From NCBI GenBank assembly GCA_030263295.1, contig SZOS01000002.1, positions 85,805 to 149,804 of the forward strand: DNA of 64,000 bases, given 5' to 3'. Below are positions 1 through 9,056 of the stretch, piece after piece (the first letter of the stretch is position 1; every line of letters begins with the position of its first letter). A model generated the notes under the pieces. It was given only the letters and a program-made list of their open reading frames with translations, did no database searches and was not told the DNA's origin. Origin of the DNA: Dokdonella_A sp014338185 (GTDB taxonomy: Bacteria; Pseudomonadota; Gammaproteobacteria; Xanthomonadales; Rhodanobacteraceae). The translations under genes were made by a program, and so were the position numbers.

Positions 1-1362
1 ATGCGCATAGCGGATCTCGCCGGGCGGCGCGTGGCGGTATGGGGATGCGGCCGCGAAGGCCGCGCCGCGCTGGCGGCCTTGCACGAACGCCTGCCGCAAC
101 TGCGGCCACTGCTGTTCTGCAGCGAGGCCGAGCTGTGCGACGTGCCCGACCACACGCCGTTCGAGGTGGTCACCCATGCGCCCGACGCGGACGCGCTGTC
201 GCGCTGCGAGGTGGTGATCAAGTCGCCGGGCGTGAGCGCGTACCGGCCCGAGTTGCTCGCGGCGCAGCAGCGCGGCACGCGCTTCACCTCGGGCACCGCG
301 CTGTGGTTCGCCGAGCATCCGGATGCGCGCGTGATCGCGGTCACCGGCACCAAGGGCAAGAGCACGGTCACTGCATTGATCGCGCACCTGCTGCGCGCGC
401 TGGGCCGGCGCGTGGCGCTCGCGGGCAACATCGGCCTGCCGCTGTTGCGCCTGCTCGATGCCGCGCCCGAGCCGGACTGGTGGGTGGTGGAGCTGTCGAG
501 CTTCCAGACCCGCGACGCGGGCGCGGTCGAGGTCGGCGTGCTCAACAACGTGTACGAGGAACACCTGGACTGGCACGGCAGCCGCGAGCGCTACGTGGCC
601 GACAAGCTCGCGCTGGCGCAGGCGGCGCGCACGCTGGTGTTCCATGCCGGCCAGCCCGTGCTGGCCGAATGTGCCGCGCGCCATCCGCGCGCGCTCGGTT
701 TTGCCGACGCCGCGGGTTGGCACGTTGCCGCCGGCGGTGTGCATCGCGGTGCGCTGCGCGTGTTCGAGCTCGCGCGCTCGCCGCTGCCGGGTGCGCACAA
801 TGCGACCAACCTGTGCGCGGCGCTCGCGGCGATCGAGGCGGCCGGCGAGGATGCGCTGGCCGCGGCGCCTGCGATCGCGCGCTTCCGCGCGCTGCCGCAC
901 CGCCTGCAACGACTGGGCGAGCGGGATGGCCTGACCTGGTACGACGACAGCATCGCCACCACGCCGCAGGCCACGCGCGAGGCGCTCGCAAGCCTGGCCG
1001 GCCGTGCGGTGAGCGTGCTGGTGGGCGGCTTCGAGCGCGGCCTGGACTGGCGCGACTTCGCCGAGCATGTGCGCGCGCAGCCGCCGCAGGCGGTGATCAC
1101 GATGGGTGCCAACGGTCCGCGCATCGCGGCCTTGCTGCGCGCGACCGGCGGCGCCTACCGGCTGGTCGAGGTGGCGGCCGTGGACGAGGCGGTGGCGCGC
1201 GCGCGCGAGCTCACGCCGGCCGGCGGCGTGGTGCTGCTGTCGCCGGGCGCACCGAGTTTCGACCAGTACCGCGACTACGCCGCACGCGGCGCGCATTTCG
1301 CCAAACTCGCGGGCTTCGACCCGGCCGCGATCGGCAACATCGAGGGACTGGGCATCGCCTGA
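1..1362 (+). CDS. murD2: UDP-N-acetylmuramoyl-L-alanine--L-glutamate ligase (MurD2 type)
   Basis: This is a Mur ligase of 453 residues. It adds glutamate to UDP-MurNAc-L-Ala in the cytoplasmic stage of peptidoglycan synthesis. The N-terminal domain carries the W-G-x-G-R-E-G-R motif rather than the usual MurD glycine-rich loop. The ATP-binding loop GTKGKST is at residues 116-122, and an ELSSFQ segment lies near 163. The C-terminus (LLSPGAPSFDQY, then a long AxxGAHFAKLAGFDP stretch) matches Xanthomonas MurD2 as I remember it. In Xanthomonas, MurD2 adds L-Glu and the epimerase MurL then converts it to D-Glu. A murL gene would be expected just upstream, outside the window. No other mur genes follow. 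Ordinary D-Glu-adding MurD is the alternative. The family is certain and the MurD2 subtype is likely. Confidence 0.85.
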   Translation: MRIADLAGRRVAVWGCGREGRAALAALHERLPQLRPLLFCSEAELCDVPDHTPFEVVTHAPDADALSRCEVVIKSPGVSAYRPELLAAQQRGTRFTSGTALWFAEHPDARVIAVTGTKGKSTVTALIAHLLRALGRRVALAGNIGLPLLRLLDAAPEPDWWVVELSSFQTRDAGAVEVGVLNNVYEEHLDWHGSRERYVADKLALAQAARTLVFHAGQPVLAECAARHPRALGFADAAGWHVAAGGVHRGALRVFELARSPLPGAHNATNLCAALAAIEAAGEDALAAAPAIARFRALPHRLQRLGERDGLTWYDDSIATTPQATREALASLAGRAVSVLVGGFERGLDWRDFAEHVRAQPPQAVITMGANGPRIAALLRATGGAYRLVEVAAVDEAVARARELTPAGGVVLLSPGAPSFDQYRDYAARGAHFAKLAGFDPAAIGNIEGLGIA

Positions 1363-1395
1363 GCGGGCAGTGCGGACGCGGACGTCGGGCGCGGC

Positions 1396-1401
1396 TATGA
1401 T
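1396..1401 (+). promoter_or_regulatory. -10 promoter element for the dienelactone hydrolase gene
   Basis: TATGAT is close to the sigma-70 -10 consensus and would start transcription near 1408. This makes the TTG at 1408 an unlikely start and favours the ATG at 1432. No convincing -35 box is visible, so the call is tentative. Confidence 0.4.
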
Positions 1402-1431
1402 CGTGCCTTGTCCCCGGATCCGGAGTCGACC

Positions 1432-2217
1432 ATGCGCACCAGCCTGCTCGCCCTTGCCATGGCCCTGGCCTCGCCCGTGCAGGCCGCGATGGTGGCGCAG
1501 CCGCTCGACTACGCGGTAGGCGGCAGCAAGCTGCAGGGCATGCTCGTGTATGACGACGCGGTGGCCACGCCGCGACCGGGCATCGTGATGGCGCCCGACT
1601 GGTTCGGCGTGACTCCCGCGAGCGTGGCGCTGGCCAAGCAGATCGCGGGCAAGGACTACGTGATCCTCGTGGCCGACATGTACGGCACCGGTGTGCGTCC
1701 CGGCAACGGCGAGGAGGCCGGTGCGCTGGTGGGCAAGCTGTATGCCGATCGCGCGCAGTTGCGTGCACGCATCAACGGCGCGCTCGCGCAGCTCAAGGCG
1801 CAGCAGGGCAAGGCGCCGCTGGACGGGCGCCATTGGGGCGCGATCGGTTTCTGCTTCGGCGGCACCAGCGTGCTCGACCTCGCGCGCAGCGGTGCCGCGG
1901 TCGCGGGCGTGGTGTCCTTCCATGGCGGACTCAAGGGGGATCCCGCGTTCAAGGATGACATCAAGGCGCGCGTGCTGGTGCTGCATGGCGCCGACGATGT
2001 CTACGAATCACCCGAGGAGATCGCCGCCTTCCAGCAGGAGATGCGCCAGGCCAAGGCCGATTGGCAGTTCGTGAGCTACGGCGGCGCGGTGCACTGCTTC
2101 GCGATCCCGACCGCGACCGGCGCCGCGGCCGGCTGCCAATACGACGAGCGCACGGCGCGGCGCGCGTTTGCGCACATGCGCGCGTTCTTCACCGAGGCGT
2201 TTGCGCCAGGCCAGTGA
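1432..2217 (+). CDS. Secreted dienelactone hydrolase family protein
   Basis: An alpha/beta hydrolase of 261 residues with a signal peptide (residues 1-19, cut after VQAA or just past it), so probably periplasmic. The family triad is visible: nucleophile C141 in GFCFGG, an aspartate in GADD (188/189) and H221 in GAVHCF. Family members hydrolyse dienelactone or other small esters and lactones; the substrate here is unknown. The ATG at 1432 is chosen because a -10 element lies just upstream and because the signal peptide starts there. The neighbours (murD2 upstream, a diguanylate cyclase convergent downstream) do not suggest a pathway. Confidence 0.85.
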   Translation: MRTSLLALAMALASPVQAAMVAQPLDYAVGGSKLQGMLVYDDAVATPRPGIVMAPDWFGVTPASVALAKQIAGKDYVILVADMYGTGVRPGNGEEAGALVGKLYADRAQLRARINGALAQLKAQQGKAPLDGRHWGAIGFCFGGTSVLDLARSGAAVAGVVSFHGGLKGDPAFKDDIKARVLVLHGADDVYESPEEIAAFQQEMRQAKADWQFVSYGGAVHCFAIPTATGAAAGCQYDERTARRAFAHMRAFFTEAFAPGQ

Positions 2218-2265
2218 GGTGGGCGTCGCGCGCGGCAACCTCGTCGCAGCCGCGGTGGTCCGCGC

Positions 2266-3957
2266 TCAGGCGGTGTCGGCGAGCATCACGGTGTCGCGAC
2301 CGGCCTGCTTGGCCGCGTACATCGCGCGGTCGGCGCGACGGATGAGGTCGGGCAGGGACTCGTCCGGCAGGCGCACGGCCACGCCGATACTGATCGTGGC
2401 GTCGGGCGCACCCACGCCCAGGCCGCGGCGTACGCGCAGGCGCAGCCGCTGCGCGAGCTCGCTGGCGCCGCTGGCATCGAGGCCGGGCAGCGCCACCACG
2501 AACTCCTCGCCGCCATAGCGGCCGCAGAGGTCGCCCGCGCGCAGCTCGCCGCGGATCGCATCGGCCAGCCCGCGCAGCACGGCATCGCCGACCTGGTGGC
2601 CGCGGCTGTCGTTGAGCTGCTTGAAGTGGTCAAGATCGAGGAACAGCAGCGCCAATGGGCCCAGCGCGCCGCTGGCCGCGGGCAAGCGACTCACGCGGTT
2701 GGCCCAGCCGCGGCGGTTGTACAGGCCGGTCAAGGGGTCGATTTCGGCCTGTTCGCGCGCCTGCTCGAAGGCCGTGCGCAGGTCCAGCGTGCGATAGGCC
2801 AGCGCGAGCGAGAACACGATGGCCTCGATCGCGCCGCAGCCGAACGCTGCTTCATCCGACCAGATCCAGTCGGGCGTGACTCCGTAGAGCTGGGCACTGC
2901 CGAGCACGGTGGCGGCCAGCAGCGGGGTCCAGCCCAGCATGAACAGGCCTGCATAGAACGAGCCGCGCCGCGCCGCGTGCAGCGCGATGCCCAGGAACAG
3001 CGGGCCGCCGAGGATCAGCAGCGGGTTGATGAGGCTGGCGCTGAGGTCGCGGCCGAATGGCAGCAGCCCGAGCAGCGCGGTGGCGACCGCGAAGCTGCTG
3101 AATGCGACCAGCACGCTGCGCGCACGCGGCGCGTAGCGCGCCAGATCGGCGTAGTGGATGAAGAACAACGTGGCGGCCGCAAGCGTGGTCGCCACCGCGA
3201 TGCGGCCCCACACGCGCGGTGCGGACGCGAGCCACCACCAGCCCAGCGGCTCGAACACGTAGCCGCTCTGCAGCGCGAGGATGAAGGCGTAGCCCGCGAT
3301 GAAGATCGCGTAGTGCAGGAAGGTGACATCGCGCAGGCGCTGCGCGAACACCAGCGCGATCAATGCCATCGCGAGCATGATGCCGAGCGAGGCGCTGGCC
3401 AGCGCGAGCCAGCGGGCATCGCTGCGCAGGAAATCGGGCGCGGATTCGGCGCTGAAGCGCAGCGCGCCCGCGATCACATGACGCGAATCGACGTGCAGGA
3501 GCAGGGTTGCGCCGGGGCCGGGCCCACCATCGAACATGAACGCCACGCGCCCATGCCCGGGCCAGACCCGACCCTCGTGGCGGCCCAGTTGCGCCTGCGC
3601 CAGGACCTGTCCGTGCGCATCGTGCAGCGTCAGCTGCTGCAGGCCGGCATTGAACACGCTCAGCACCCATGGCGCGGCGGGCCAGGCGCCATCCTGCGCA
3701 CGCAGCTCGATCCATGCCTGTCCCCCGGCGGGCGCGATGCGCGTGAAGCGGCCGGGCGCGAACGATTGCCACTGCGCCGCGGCAGCGTCGGCTGGCGCGG
3801 GTGCGTCCGCCGACTGCGCTGCGCGCCATTGGCCCTGCAGCGCGATGTCCGCGGCTTTGCACGGCGCCTGCAGCCATACCGCCAGGCATGCGAGCAGCGA
3901 CCCCATGACGAGGCCGTGGCGCCATCCGTGCAGCCAGTCGCGTGCGCGCGCATTCAT
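2266..3957 (-). CDS. 7TM membrane diguanylate cyclase (7TMR-DISM plus GGDEF)
   Basis: A membrane c-di-GMP synthase of about 563 residues. It has a signal or first membrane segment (12-36), an extracytoplasmic region (about 36-175) resembling the 7TMR-DISM extracellular domain, seven membrane helices (about 183-390) and a C-terminal GGDEF domain. The active site is GGEEF (482-486). The product-inhibition site RAGD lies five residues before it, so the enzyme should be active and feedback-inhibited. The DISM domain is known to bind carbohydrates or other small ligands; the ligand here is unknown. The ATG at 3957 is preferred over a longer frame. The gene converges with the dienelactone hydrolase. 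Confidence 0.9.
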   Translation of the reverse strand: MNARARDWLHGWRHGLVMGSLLACLAVWLQAPCKAADIALQGQWRAAQSADAPAPADAAAAQWQSFAPGRFTRIAPAGGQAWIELRAQDGAWPAAPWVLSVFNAGLQQLTLHDAHGQVLAQAQLGRHEGRVWPGHGRVAFMFDGGPGPGATLLLHVDSRHVIAGALRFSAESAPDFLRSDARWLALASASLGIMLAMALIALVFAQRLRDVTFLHYAIFIAGYAFILALQSGYVFEPLGWWWLASAPRVWGRIAVATTLAAATLFFIHYADLARYAPRARSVLVAFSSFAVATALLGLLPFGRDLSASLINPLLILGGPLFLGIALHAARRGSFYAGLFMLGWTPLLAATVLGSAQLYGVTPDWIWSDEAAFGCGAIEAIVFSLALAYRTLDLRTAFEQAREQAEIDPLTGLYNRRGWANRVSRLPAASGALGPLALLFLDLDHFKQLNDSRGHQVGDAVLRGLADAIRGELRAGDLCGRYGGEEFVVALPGLDASGASELAQRLRLRVRRGLGVGAPDATISIGVAVRLPDESLPDLIRRADRAMYAAKQAGRDTVMLADTA

Positions 3958-4044
3958 CACGCGCACGCTAGCAGCAATCAGCGGGCAACGCACCGTGCGG
4001 GCGCGGCAGCCGTCGCGGGGACGCGTGGCATGCGCCGCCGGCGC

Positions 4045-5148
4045 CTACTGCCCGCGCATGCGGCCGAGGAAGCGCGGTCCGCTATTGCCCATCATGGGCA
4101 GCTTGATCTTGCCGATCGCGGCGATGCGCTCTTCGGCCATGCGGTCGGCCGCCTTGTAGGTGGGGATGCCATCGCGCGCGGCGATCTGGAAGATGCGCCC
4201 GACGTTGTAGTAGATCGTGCGCATCATGCGCATCGCCCGCTCACGGTTGTAGCCGTCGATTTCCAGCGACACGTTCATCACGCCACCGGCATTGACCGCG
4301 TAGTCGGGTGCATACACCACGCCGCGGCGATCGAGTTCGTCGCCGATCGCATCGTCGGCGAGCTGGTTGTTGGCCGCACCACAGATGATCTTGGCCTTGA
4401 TCCGGTCGATGGTCTTGTCGTTGAGCGTGCCACCCAGCGCGCACGGGCTGTACACGTCGGCGTCGACATCGTAGATCTCGTCGAGGCCGACCGCGGTGCA
4501 GCCGTGCTCGTCGACCGCGCGCTGCACGCGGTCCTTGTGGATGTCGGTCACGAACACCTTGGCGCCCTGCTCGCGCAGCAGCTTGACGAACTCCATGCCG
4601 ACATGGCCCAGGCCCTGCACCGCGAAGCTGTACTTGCCCACGTCCTCGTTGCCGTGCTTGTGGTTGAGCGCGGCCATGAGTCCCTGCAGCGTGCCGAATG
4701 CGGTGAACGGCGAGGGATCGCCCGAGCCGCCGTGCACCTGGTGCACGCCAGTCACGAACTCGGTCTCGCGGAACACGTATTCCATGTCGTTGACGTCGAT
4801 ACCGACGTCCTCGGCGGTGATGTAGCGCCCACCGAGCGAGTTGACGAAGCGGCCGAAGGCGCGGAACAGCGCCTCGGACTTGTCCTTGGCCGGATCGCCG
4901 ATGATGACCGCCTTGCCACCACCGATGTTGAGGCCCGCGACCGCATTCTTGTAGGTCATGCCGCGCGACAGGCGCAGCACGTCGTTGAGCGCCTCGGCCT
5001 CGGTCTTGTACGGCCACATGCGGGTGCCGCCGAGGGCGGGGCCGAGCACGGTATTGTGGATCGCGATGATCGCCTTGAGGCCGGCGTCCTTGTTGTGGCA
5101 GAACACGACCTGCTCATGGCCGGTGGTGGCGAGGGTTTCGAACAACAT
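4045..5148 (-). CDS. Leucine dehydrogenase (Glu/Leu/Phe/Val dehydrogenase family)
   Basis: A cytoplasmic NAD-dependent amino-acid dehydrogenase of 367 residues, the usual size for leucine dehydrogenases. It oxidatively deaminates leucine, valine and isoleucine to 2-oxo acids. The substrate lysines are visible in MTYKNA (K67) and GGGKAV (K79), and the nucleotide-binding loop GLGHVG is at 179-184. The ATG at 5148 is preceded by AGGAG at good spacing; a longer frame reaching 5304 lacks such support. The gene is divergent from icmF. Valine breakdown gives isobutyryl-CoA, the IcmF substrate, so the pair fits branched-chain amino-acid catabolism. Valine or phenylalanine preference cannot be excluded. 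Confidence 0.9.
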   Translation of the reverse strand: MLFETLATTGHEQVVFCHNKDAGLKAIIAIHNTVLGPALGGTRMWPYKTEAEALNDVLRLSRGMTYKNAVAGLNIGGGKAVIIGDPAKDKSEALFRAFGRFVNSLGGRYITAEDVGIDVNDMEYVFRETEFVTGVHQVHGGSGDPSPFTAFGTLQGLMAALNHKHGNEDVGKYSFAVQGLGHVGMEFVKLLREQGAKVFVTDIHKDRVQRAVDEHGCTAVGLDEIYDVDADVYSPCALGGTLNDKTIDRIKAKIICGAANNQLADDAIGDELDRRGVVYAPDYAVNAGGVMNVSLEIDGYNRERAMRMMRTIYYNVGRIFQIAARDGIPTYKAADRMAEERIAAIGKIKLPMMGNSGPRFLGRMRGQ

Positions 5149-5372
5149 GGCAACTCCTGCGCGGGCCCGTGATGCGTGCGGTCGCGCGACACATGCGCGG
5201 GCGTGGGTTGGGTGGATGGTGCGGTGAGGATGCGGCCGGGGTGGCCGTGCAGGGCGCGTAGTGTAGTGGCCCGCATCATGCGGGGACAGTCCGCAGCGCA
5301 GCATTGACGCCCGCCGGCGGCGCGGTTATGGCGCGATGCCCGCGCGTGCGCGGCCGACCGGCGCGAACGTAG

Positions 5373-5378
5373 TAAAAT
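5373..5378 (+). promoter_or_regulatory. Candidate -10 element for icmF
   Basis: TAAAAT stands out in an otherwise GC-rich intergenic region and would give a leader of about 30 bases before the ATG at 5417. It lies downstream of the alternative ATG at 5336, which argues against that longer start. The 268-base divergent region (5149-5416) shows no other clear signal. Confidence 0.4.
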
Positions 5379-5416
5379 CGGCCTTTCCAGCGCTGCCGGC
5401 CCGCGAGTCATCGATC

Positions 5417-8400
5417 ATGAGCATTCCCGCCACCACCGCCGCCGTACCCGCCGTGGAACCCGTGCCGCTGCGCTTCGTCACCGCGGGCAGCCTGTTCGAT
5501 GGCCATGACGCCGCGATCAACATCATGCGCCGCCTGATCCAGGCGCAGGGCGCCGAAGTGGTGCACCTGGGCCACAACCGCTCGGTCGAGGATGTGGTGC
5601 GCGCGGCGCTGCAGGAGGATGCCGATGCGATCGCGCTGAGCTCCTACCAGGGCGGCCACATGGAGTATTTCCGCTACATGGTGGACATGCTCAAGGACAA
5701 GGGCGCGGCGCACATCCGCGTGTTCGGTGGTGGCGGCGGCACGATCACGCCCGAGGAAATCCGCGAACTGGAGGCCTACGGCGTCGAGCGCATCTACCAC
5801 CCCAACGACGGCATGCACATGGGCCTGGTGCCGATGATCGAGGACGTGGTGACGCGCGCGCGCGCCGCGGCGCAGGCGCGCTTGGCGCGCGAGCCGCAGC
5901 TCGCGCCGCCCGCCACCCAGGTCGCGATCGACGACGAGATCGCGGTTGGCCATGCGCTCACCGCGATCGAGCAGGGCCGCCACGACGAAGCGGCGCTGGA
6001 GCGCCAGCGCAAGCAGTGGCAGCTGGCCGGCGGCCGCACCCCGGTGCTCGGCATCACCGGCACCGGCGGTGCCGGCAAGTCGAGTGTGGTGGATGAATTG
6101 CTGCTGCGCTTCCTGCACGCCTTTCCGCAGATGCGCATCGCGGTGCTCGCGGTCGACCCGACCCGGCGCCGCTCGGGTGGCGCATTGCTGGGCGACCGCA
6201 TCCGCATGAACTGCCTGCGCAGCCATCGCGTGTTCATGCGCTCGATGGCCACGCGGCGCCAGCACGCGGCCACCAATGCGATGCTCAAGGATTGCATCGC
6301 GTTCCTGCGCGCGCAGGAGTACGACCTCGTGATCGTCGAGACCGCCGGCATCGGCCAGTCCGATTCGGAGATCGTCGACCTGGTCGACTTCCCGGTGTAC
6401 GTGATGACGAGCGACTACGGCGCGGCCAGCCAGCTCGAGAAGATCGACATGCTCGACTTCGCCGAACTCATCGTGCTCAACAAGTTCGACAAGCGCGGTG
6501 CCGAGGATGCGTTGCGCGACGTGCGCAAGCAGTGGAAGCGCAATCGCGTCGCGTTCCAGACCCCCGACGACCAGGTGCCGGTGTATCCGACCATCGCGAG
6601 CCAGTTCAACGATCCCGGCGTGAGCTGGATGTTCGTCAACCTGTGCCGCCTGCTGCGGCACAAGCTCGCTGGCGGCGATGCGGCGAATGGTTCAGGCGCG
6701 CCGTTGTCGGCGCATTGCGACTTCCAGCCGCAGCTGGACACCACGATCAAGGAACCGCGCGCGACCGTGCTCATCCCGGGCAGCCGCGTGCGCTACCTGG
6801 CCGAGATCGCCGAGCAGGGCCGTGCGATCAACGCGCGGGTGCAGGCGCAGGCCACCCTCGCCGACCGCGCGCAGGCCTGCTGGCAGGCGCTGCGCGAACT
6901 GGGCGATGCGCAGCAGCCGAGCGCGCTCGACCTGTATCCGGATGCGGCGCTGCGCGACGGTGATGCGGCGCTGTGCACCTTGCGCCGCCGCTACAACGAG
7001 GCGTTGCAGGCGCTCGACGCCGATGCGCTGCGGCTGTTGCGCGAATGGCCGGCGCGGCGCGCGTCGATCACCGCCGATGTCAACGAGTACGAGGTGCGCG
7101 GCAAGACCATCCGCGTGGACAACTACCGCGAGTCGCTGTCGCACGAAAAGATCCCGAAGATCGCCGCGCCGCGCTACCAGGGCTGGGGCGAACTGCTGGT
7201 GTTCCTGCTCAAGGAGAACCTGCCCGGTGCCTATCCCTACACCGCGGGCGTGTATCCGTACCGGCGCAGCGGTGAGGACCCGATCCGCATGTTCGCGGGC
7301 GAGGGCACGCCCGAACGCACCAACCGGCGCTTCCACTACCTGAGCCAGGGCCTGCCCGCGGCGCGCCTGTCGACCGCGTTCGACAGCGTGACGCTGTATG
7401 GTGAGGATCCGGCGTCGCGACCGGACATCTACGGCAAGATCGGCAACTCCGGCGTCAACGTGCCCACGCTCGACGACATGAAGAAGCTCTACTCGGGCTT
7501 CGACCTGTGCGCGCCGACCACCTCGGTGTCGATGACGATCAACGGACCCGCGCCGATCATCCTCGCGATGTTCATGAACACCGCGATCGACCAGCAGGTC
7601 GAGAAGCACCTCAGGCAGGACCCGGCGCGCTGGGCCGCGGCGCAGGCACGGATCGACGCCCTGTTCGCGGGTCGCGAGCGGCCGCGCTACCACGGCGAAC
7701 TGCCGGCCGGCAATGACGGGCTCGGCCTCGCGCTGCTGGGCGTGAGCGGCGACCAGCTGGTCGATGCCGAGACCTACGCGCGGATCAAGGCGCACACGCT
7801 GTCGACCGTGCGCGGCACCGTGCAGGCCGACATCCTCAAGGAGGACCAGGCGCAGAACACCTGCATCTTCTCCACCGAGTTCGCGCTGCGCATGATGGGC
7901 GACATCCAGCAGTTCTTCGTCGACCACAAGGTGCGCAACTTCTATTCGGTGTCGATCTCCGGCTACCACATCGCCGAGGCCGGGGCCAACCCGGTCTCGC
8001 AGCTCGCCTTCACGCTGTCCAACGGCCTCACCATCGTCGAGTACTACCTCGCGCGCGGCATGCACATCGATGATTTCGCGCCGAACCTGTCGTTCTTCTT
8101 CAGCAATGGCATGGACCCGGAGTACACGGTGATCGGCCGCGTGGCACGGCGCATCTGGGCGCGCGCGATGCGCGAGCGCTACGGGGCCAACGAGCGCAGC
8201 CAGATGCTCAAGTACCACATCCAGACCTCGGGCCGGTCGCTGCACGCGCAGGAAATCCAGTTCAACGACATCCGCACCACGCTGCAGGCGCTGTATGCGC
8301 TGTTCGACAACTGCAACTCGCTGCACACCAATGCCTACGACGAGGCAATCACCACGCCGACCGAGGAAAGCGTGCGGCGCGCGGTCGCGATCCAGATGAT

Positions 8401-8980
8401 CATCAACAAGGAACTCGGGCTCAATTTCTGCGAGAACCCGTGGCAGGGCAGCTTCGCGGTCGAGTACCTCACCGACCTGGTCGAGGAAGCCGTGTACCGG
8501 GAGTTCGAAGCGATCAGCGAGCGTGGCGGTGTGCTTGGCGCGATGGACACGATGTACCAGCGCGGCAAGATCCAGGAAGAAAGCCTCTACTACGAGCACA
8601 AGAAGCACGACGGCAGCCTGCCGCTGGTGGGCGTCAACACCTTCCTGCCCAAGGAGCACGGTGGCGAGATCGCGACCCAGATCGAGCTGATCCGCTCGAC
8701 CGAGCAGGAAAAGACCCAGCAGATCGACAACGTGCGCGCGTGGCAGGCCAGCCGCAACCGGCTCGCGCCCACGGGCGAGACCTCGCACGCGCATGGCACC
8801 GACGCCGATGCGCCCGACGAGGACGTGCATGACGGCCACGGCCTGCGCTACCTGCAGGACACCGCGCAGGCACGCCGCAACGTGTTCGCCGCGCTCATGG
8901 AGGCGGTCAAGACCCACAGCCTGGGCCAGATCAGCCACGCGTTGTACGACGTCGGCGGCGAGTATCGGCGCAACATGTAG
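5417..8980 (+). CDS. icmF: Fused isobutyryl-CoA mutase with G-protein chaperone (IcmF)
   Basis: A coenzyme B12-dependent mutase of 1187 residues interconverting isobutyryl-CoA and n-butyryl-CoA. The domain order is that of IcmF. The B12-binding domain (about 15-145) has DGHDAA at 28-33, the modified DxHxxG base-off motif. A MeaI-type GTPase (about 205-450) follows, with its P-loop GTGGAGKSS and NKFD at 355-358. The acyl-CoA mutase barrel fills the rest. The fused GTPase loads and protects the cofactor. Methylmalonyl-CoA mutases are usually split and lack this fusion. The start at 5417 fits the position of the -10 element and the family N-terminus. The protein is somewhat longer than the roughly 1090 residues I recall for the family. 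The gene is divergent from leucine dehydrogenase. Confidence 0.93.
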   Translation: MSIPATTAAVPAVEPVPLRFVTAGSLFDGHDAAINIMRRLIQAQGAEVVHLGHNRSVEDVVRAALQEDADAIALSSYQGGHMEYFRYMVDMLKDKGAAHIRVFGGGGGTITPEEIRELEAYGVERIYHPNDGMHMGLVPMIEDVVTRARAAAQARLAREPQLAPPATQVAIDDEIAVGHALTAIEQGRHDEAALERQRKQWQLAGGRTPVLGITGTGGAGKSSVVDELLLRFLHAFPQMRIAVLAVDPTRRRSGGALLGDRIRMNCLRSHRVFMRSMATRRQHAATNAMLKDCIAFLRAQEYDLVIVETAGIGQSDSEIVDLVDFPVYVMTSDYGAASQLEKIDMLDFAELIVLNKFDKRGAEDALRDVRKQWKRNRVAFQTPDDQVPVYPTIASQFNDPGVSWMFVNLCRLLRHKLAGGDAANGSGAPLSAHCDFQPQLDTTIKEPRATVLIPGSRVRYLAEIAEQGRAINARVQAQATLADRAQACWQALRELGDAQQPSALDLYPDAALRDGDAALCTLRRRYNEALQALDADALRLLREWPARRASITADVNEYEVRGKTIRVDNYRESLSHEKIPKIAAPRYQGWGELLVFLLKENLPGAYPYTAGVYPYRRSGEDPIRMFAGEGTPERTNRRFHYLSQGLPAARLSTAFDSVTLYGEDPASRPDIYGKIGNSGVNVPTLDDMKKLYSGFDLCAPTTSVSMTINGPAPIILAMFMNTAIDQQVEKHLRQDPARWAAAQARIDALFAGRERPRYHGELPAGNDGLGLALLGVSGDQLVDAETYARIKAHTLSTVRGTVQADILKEDQAQNTCIFSTEFALRMMGDIQQFFVDHKVRNFYSVSISGYHIAEAGANPVSQLAFTLSNGLTIVEYYLARGMHIDDFAPNLSFFFSNGMDPEYTVIGRVARRIWARAMRERYGANERSQMLKYHIQTSGRSLHAQEIQFNDIRTTLQALYALFDNCNSLHTNAYDEAITTPTEESVRRAVAIQMIINKELGLNFCENPWQGSFAVEYLTDLVEEAVYREFEAISERGGVLGAMDTMYQRGKIQEESLYYEHKKHDGSLPLVGVNTFLPKEHGGEIATQIELIRSTEQEKTQQIDNVRAWQASRNRLAPTGETSHAHGTDADAPDEDVHDGHGLRYLQDTAQARRNVFAALMEAVKTHSLGQISHALYDVGGEYRRNM

Positions 8981-9056
8981 GGATGGGCGCGCGGGTCCGC
9001 CGCGGGCACGGCGCGGGGTGGTGCGACCACCCGCGCGATGACAGGGGAGATCTGTG

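Noticed and set aside
2596..5172. An 858-codon plus-strand frame across the 7TM cyclase and leucine dehydrogenase
   Set aside because: It is antisense to two clear genes and shows no protein family features.
5336..5416. A longer icmF start at 5336
   Set aside because: The likely -10 element lies downstream of this ATG, and the extra 27 residues do not match the family.
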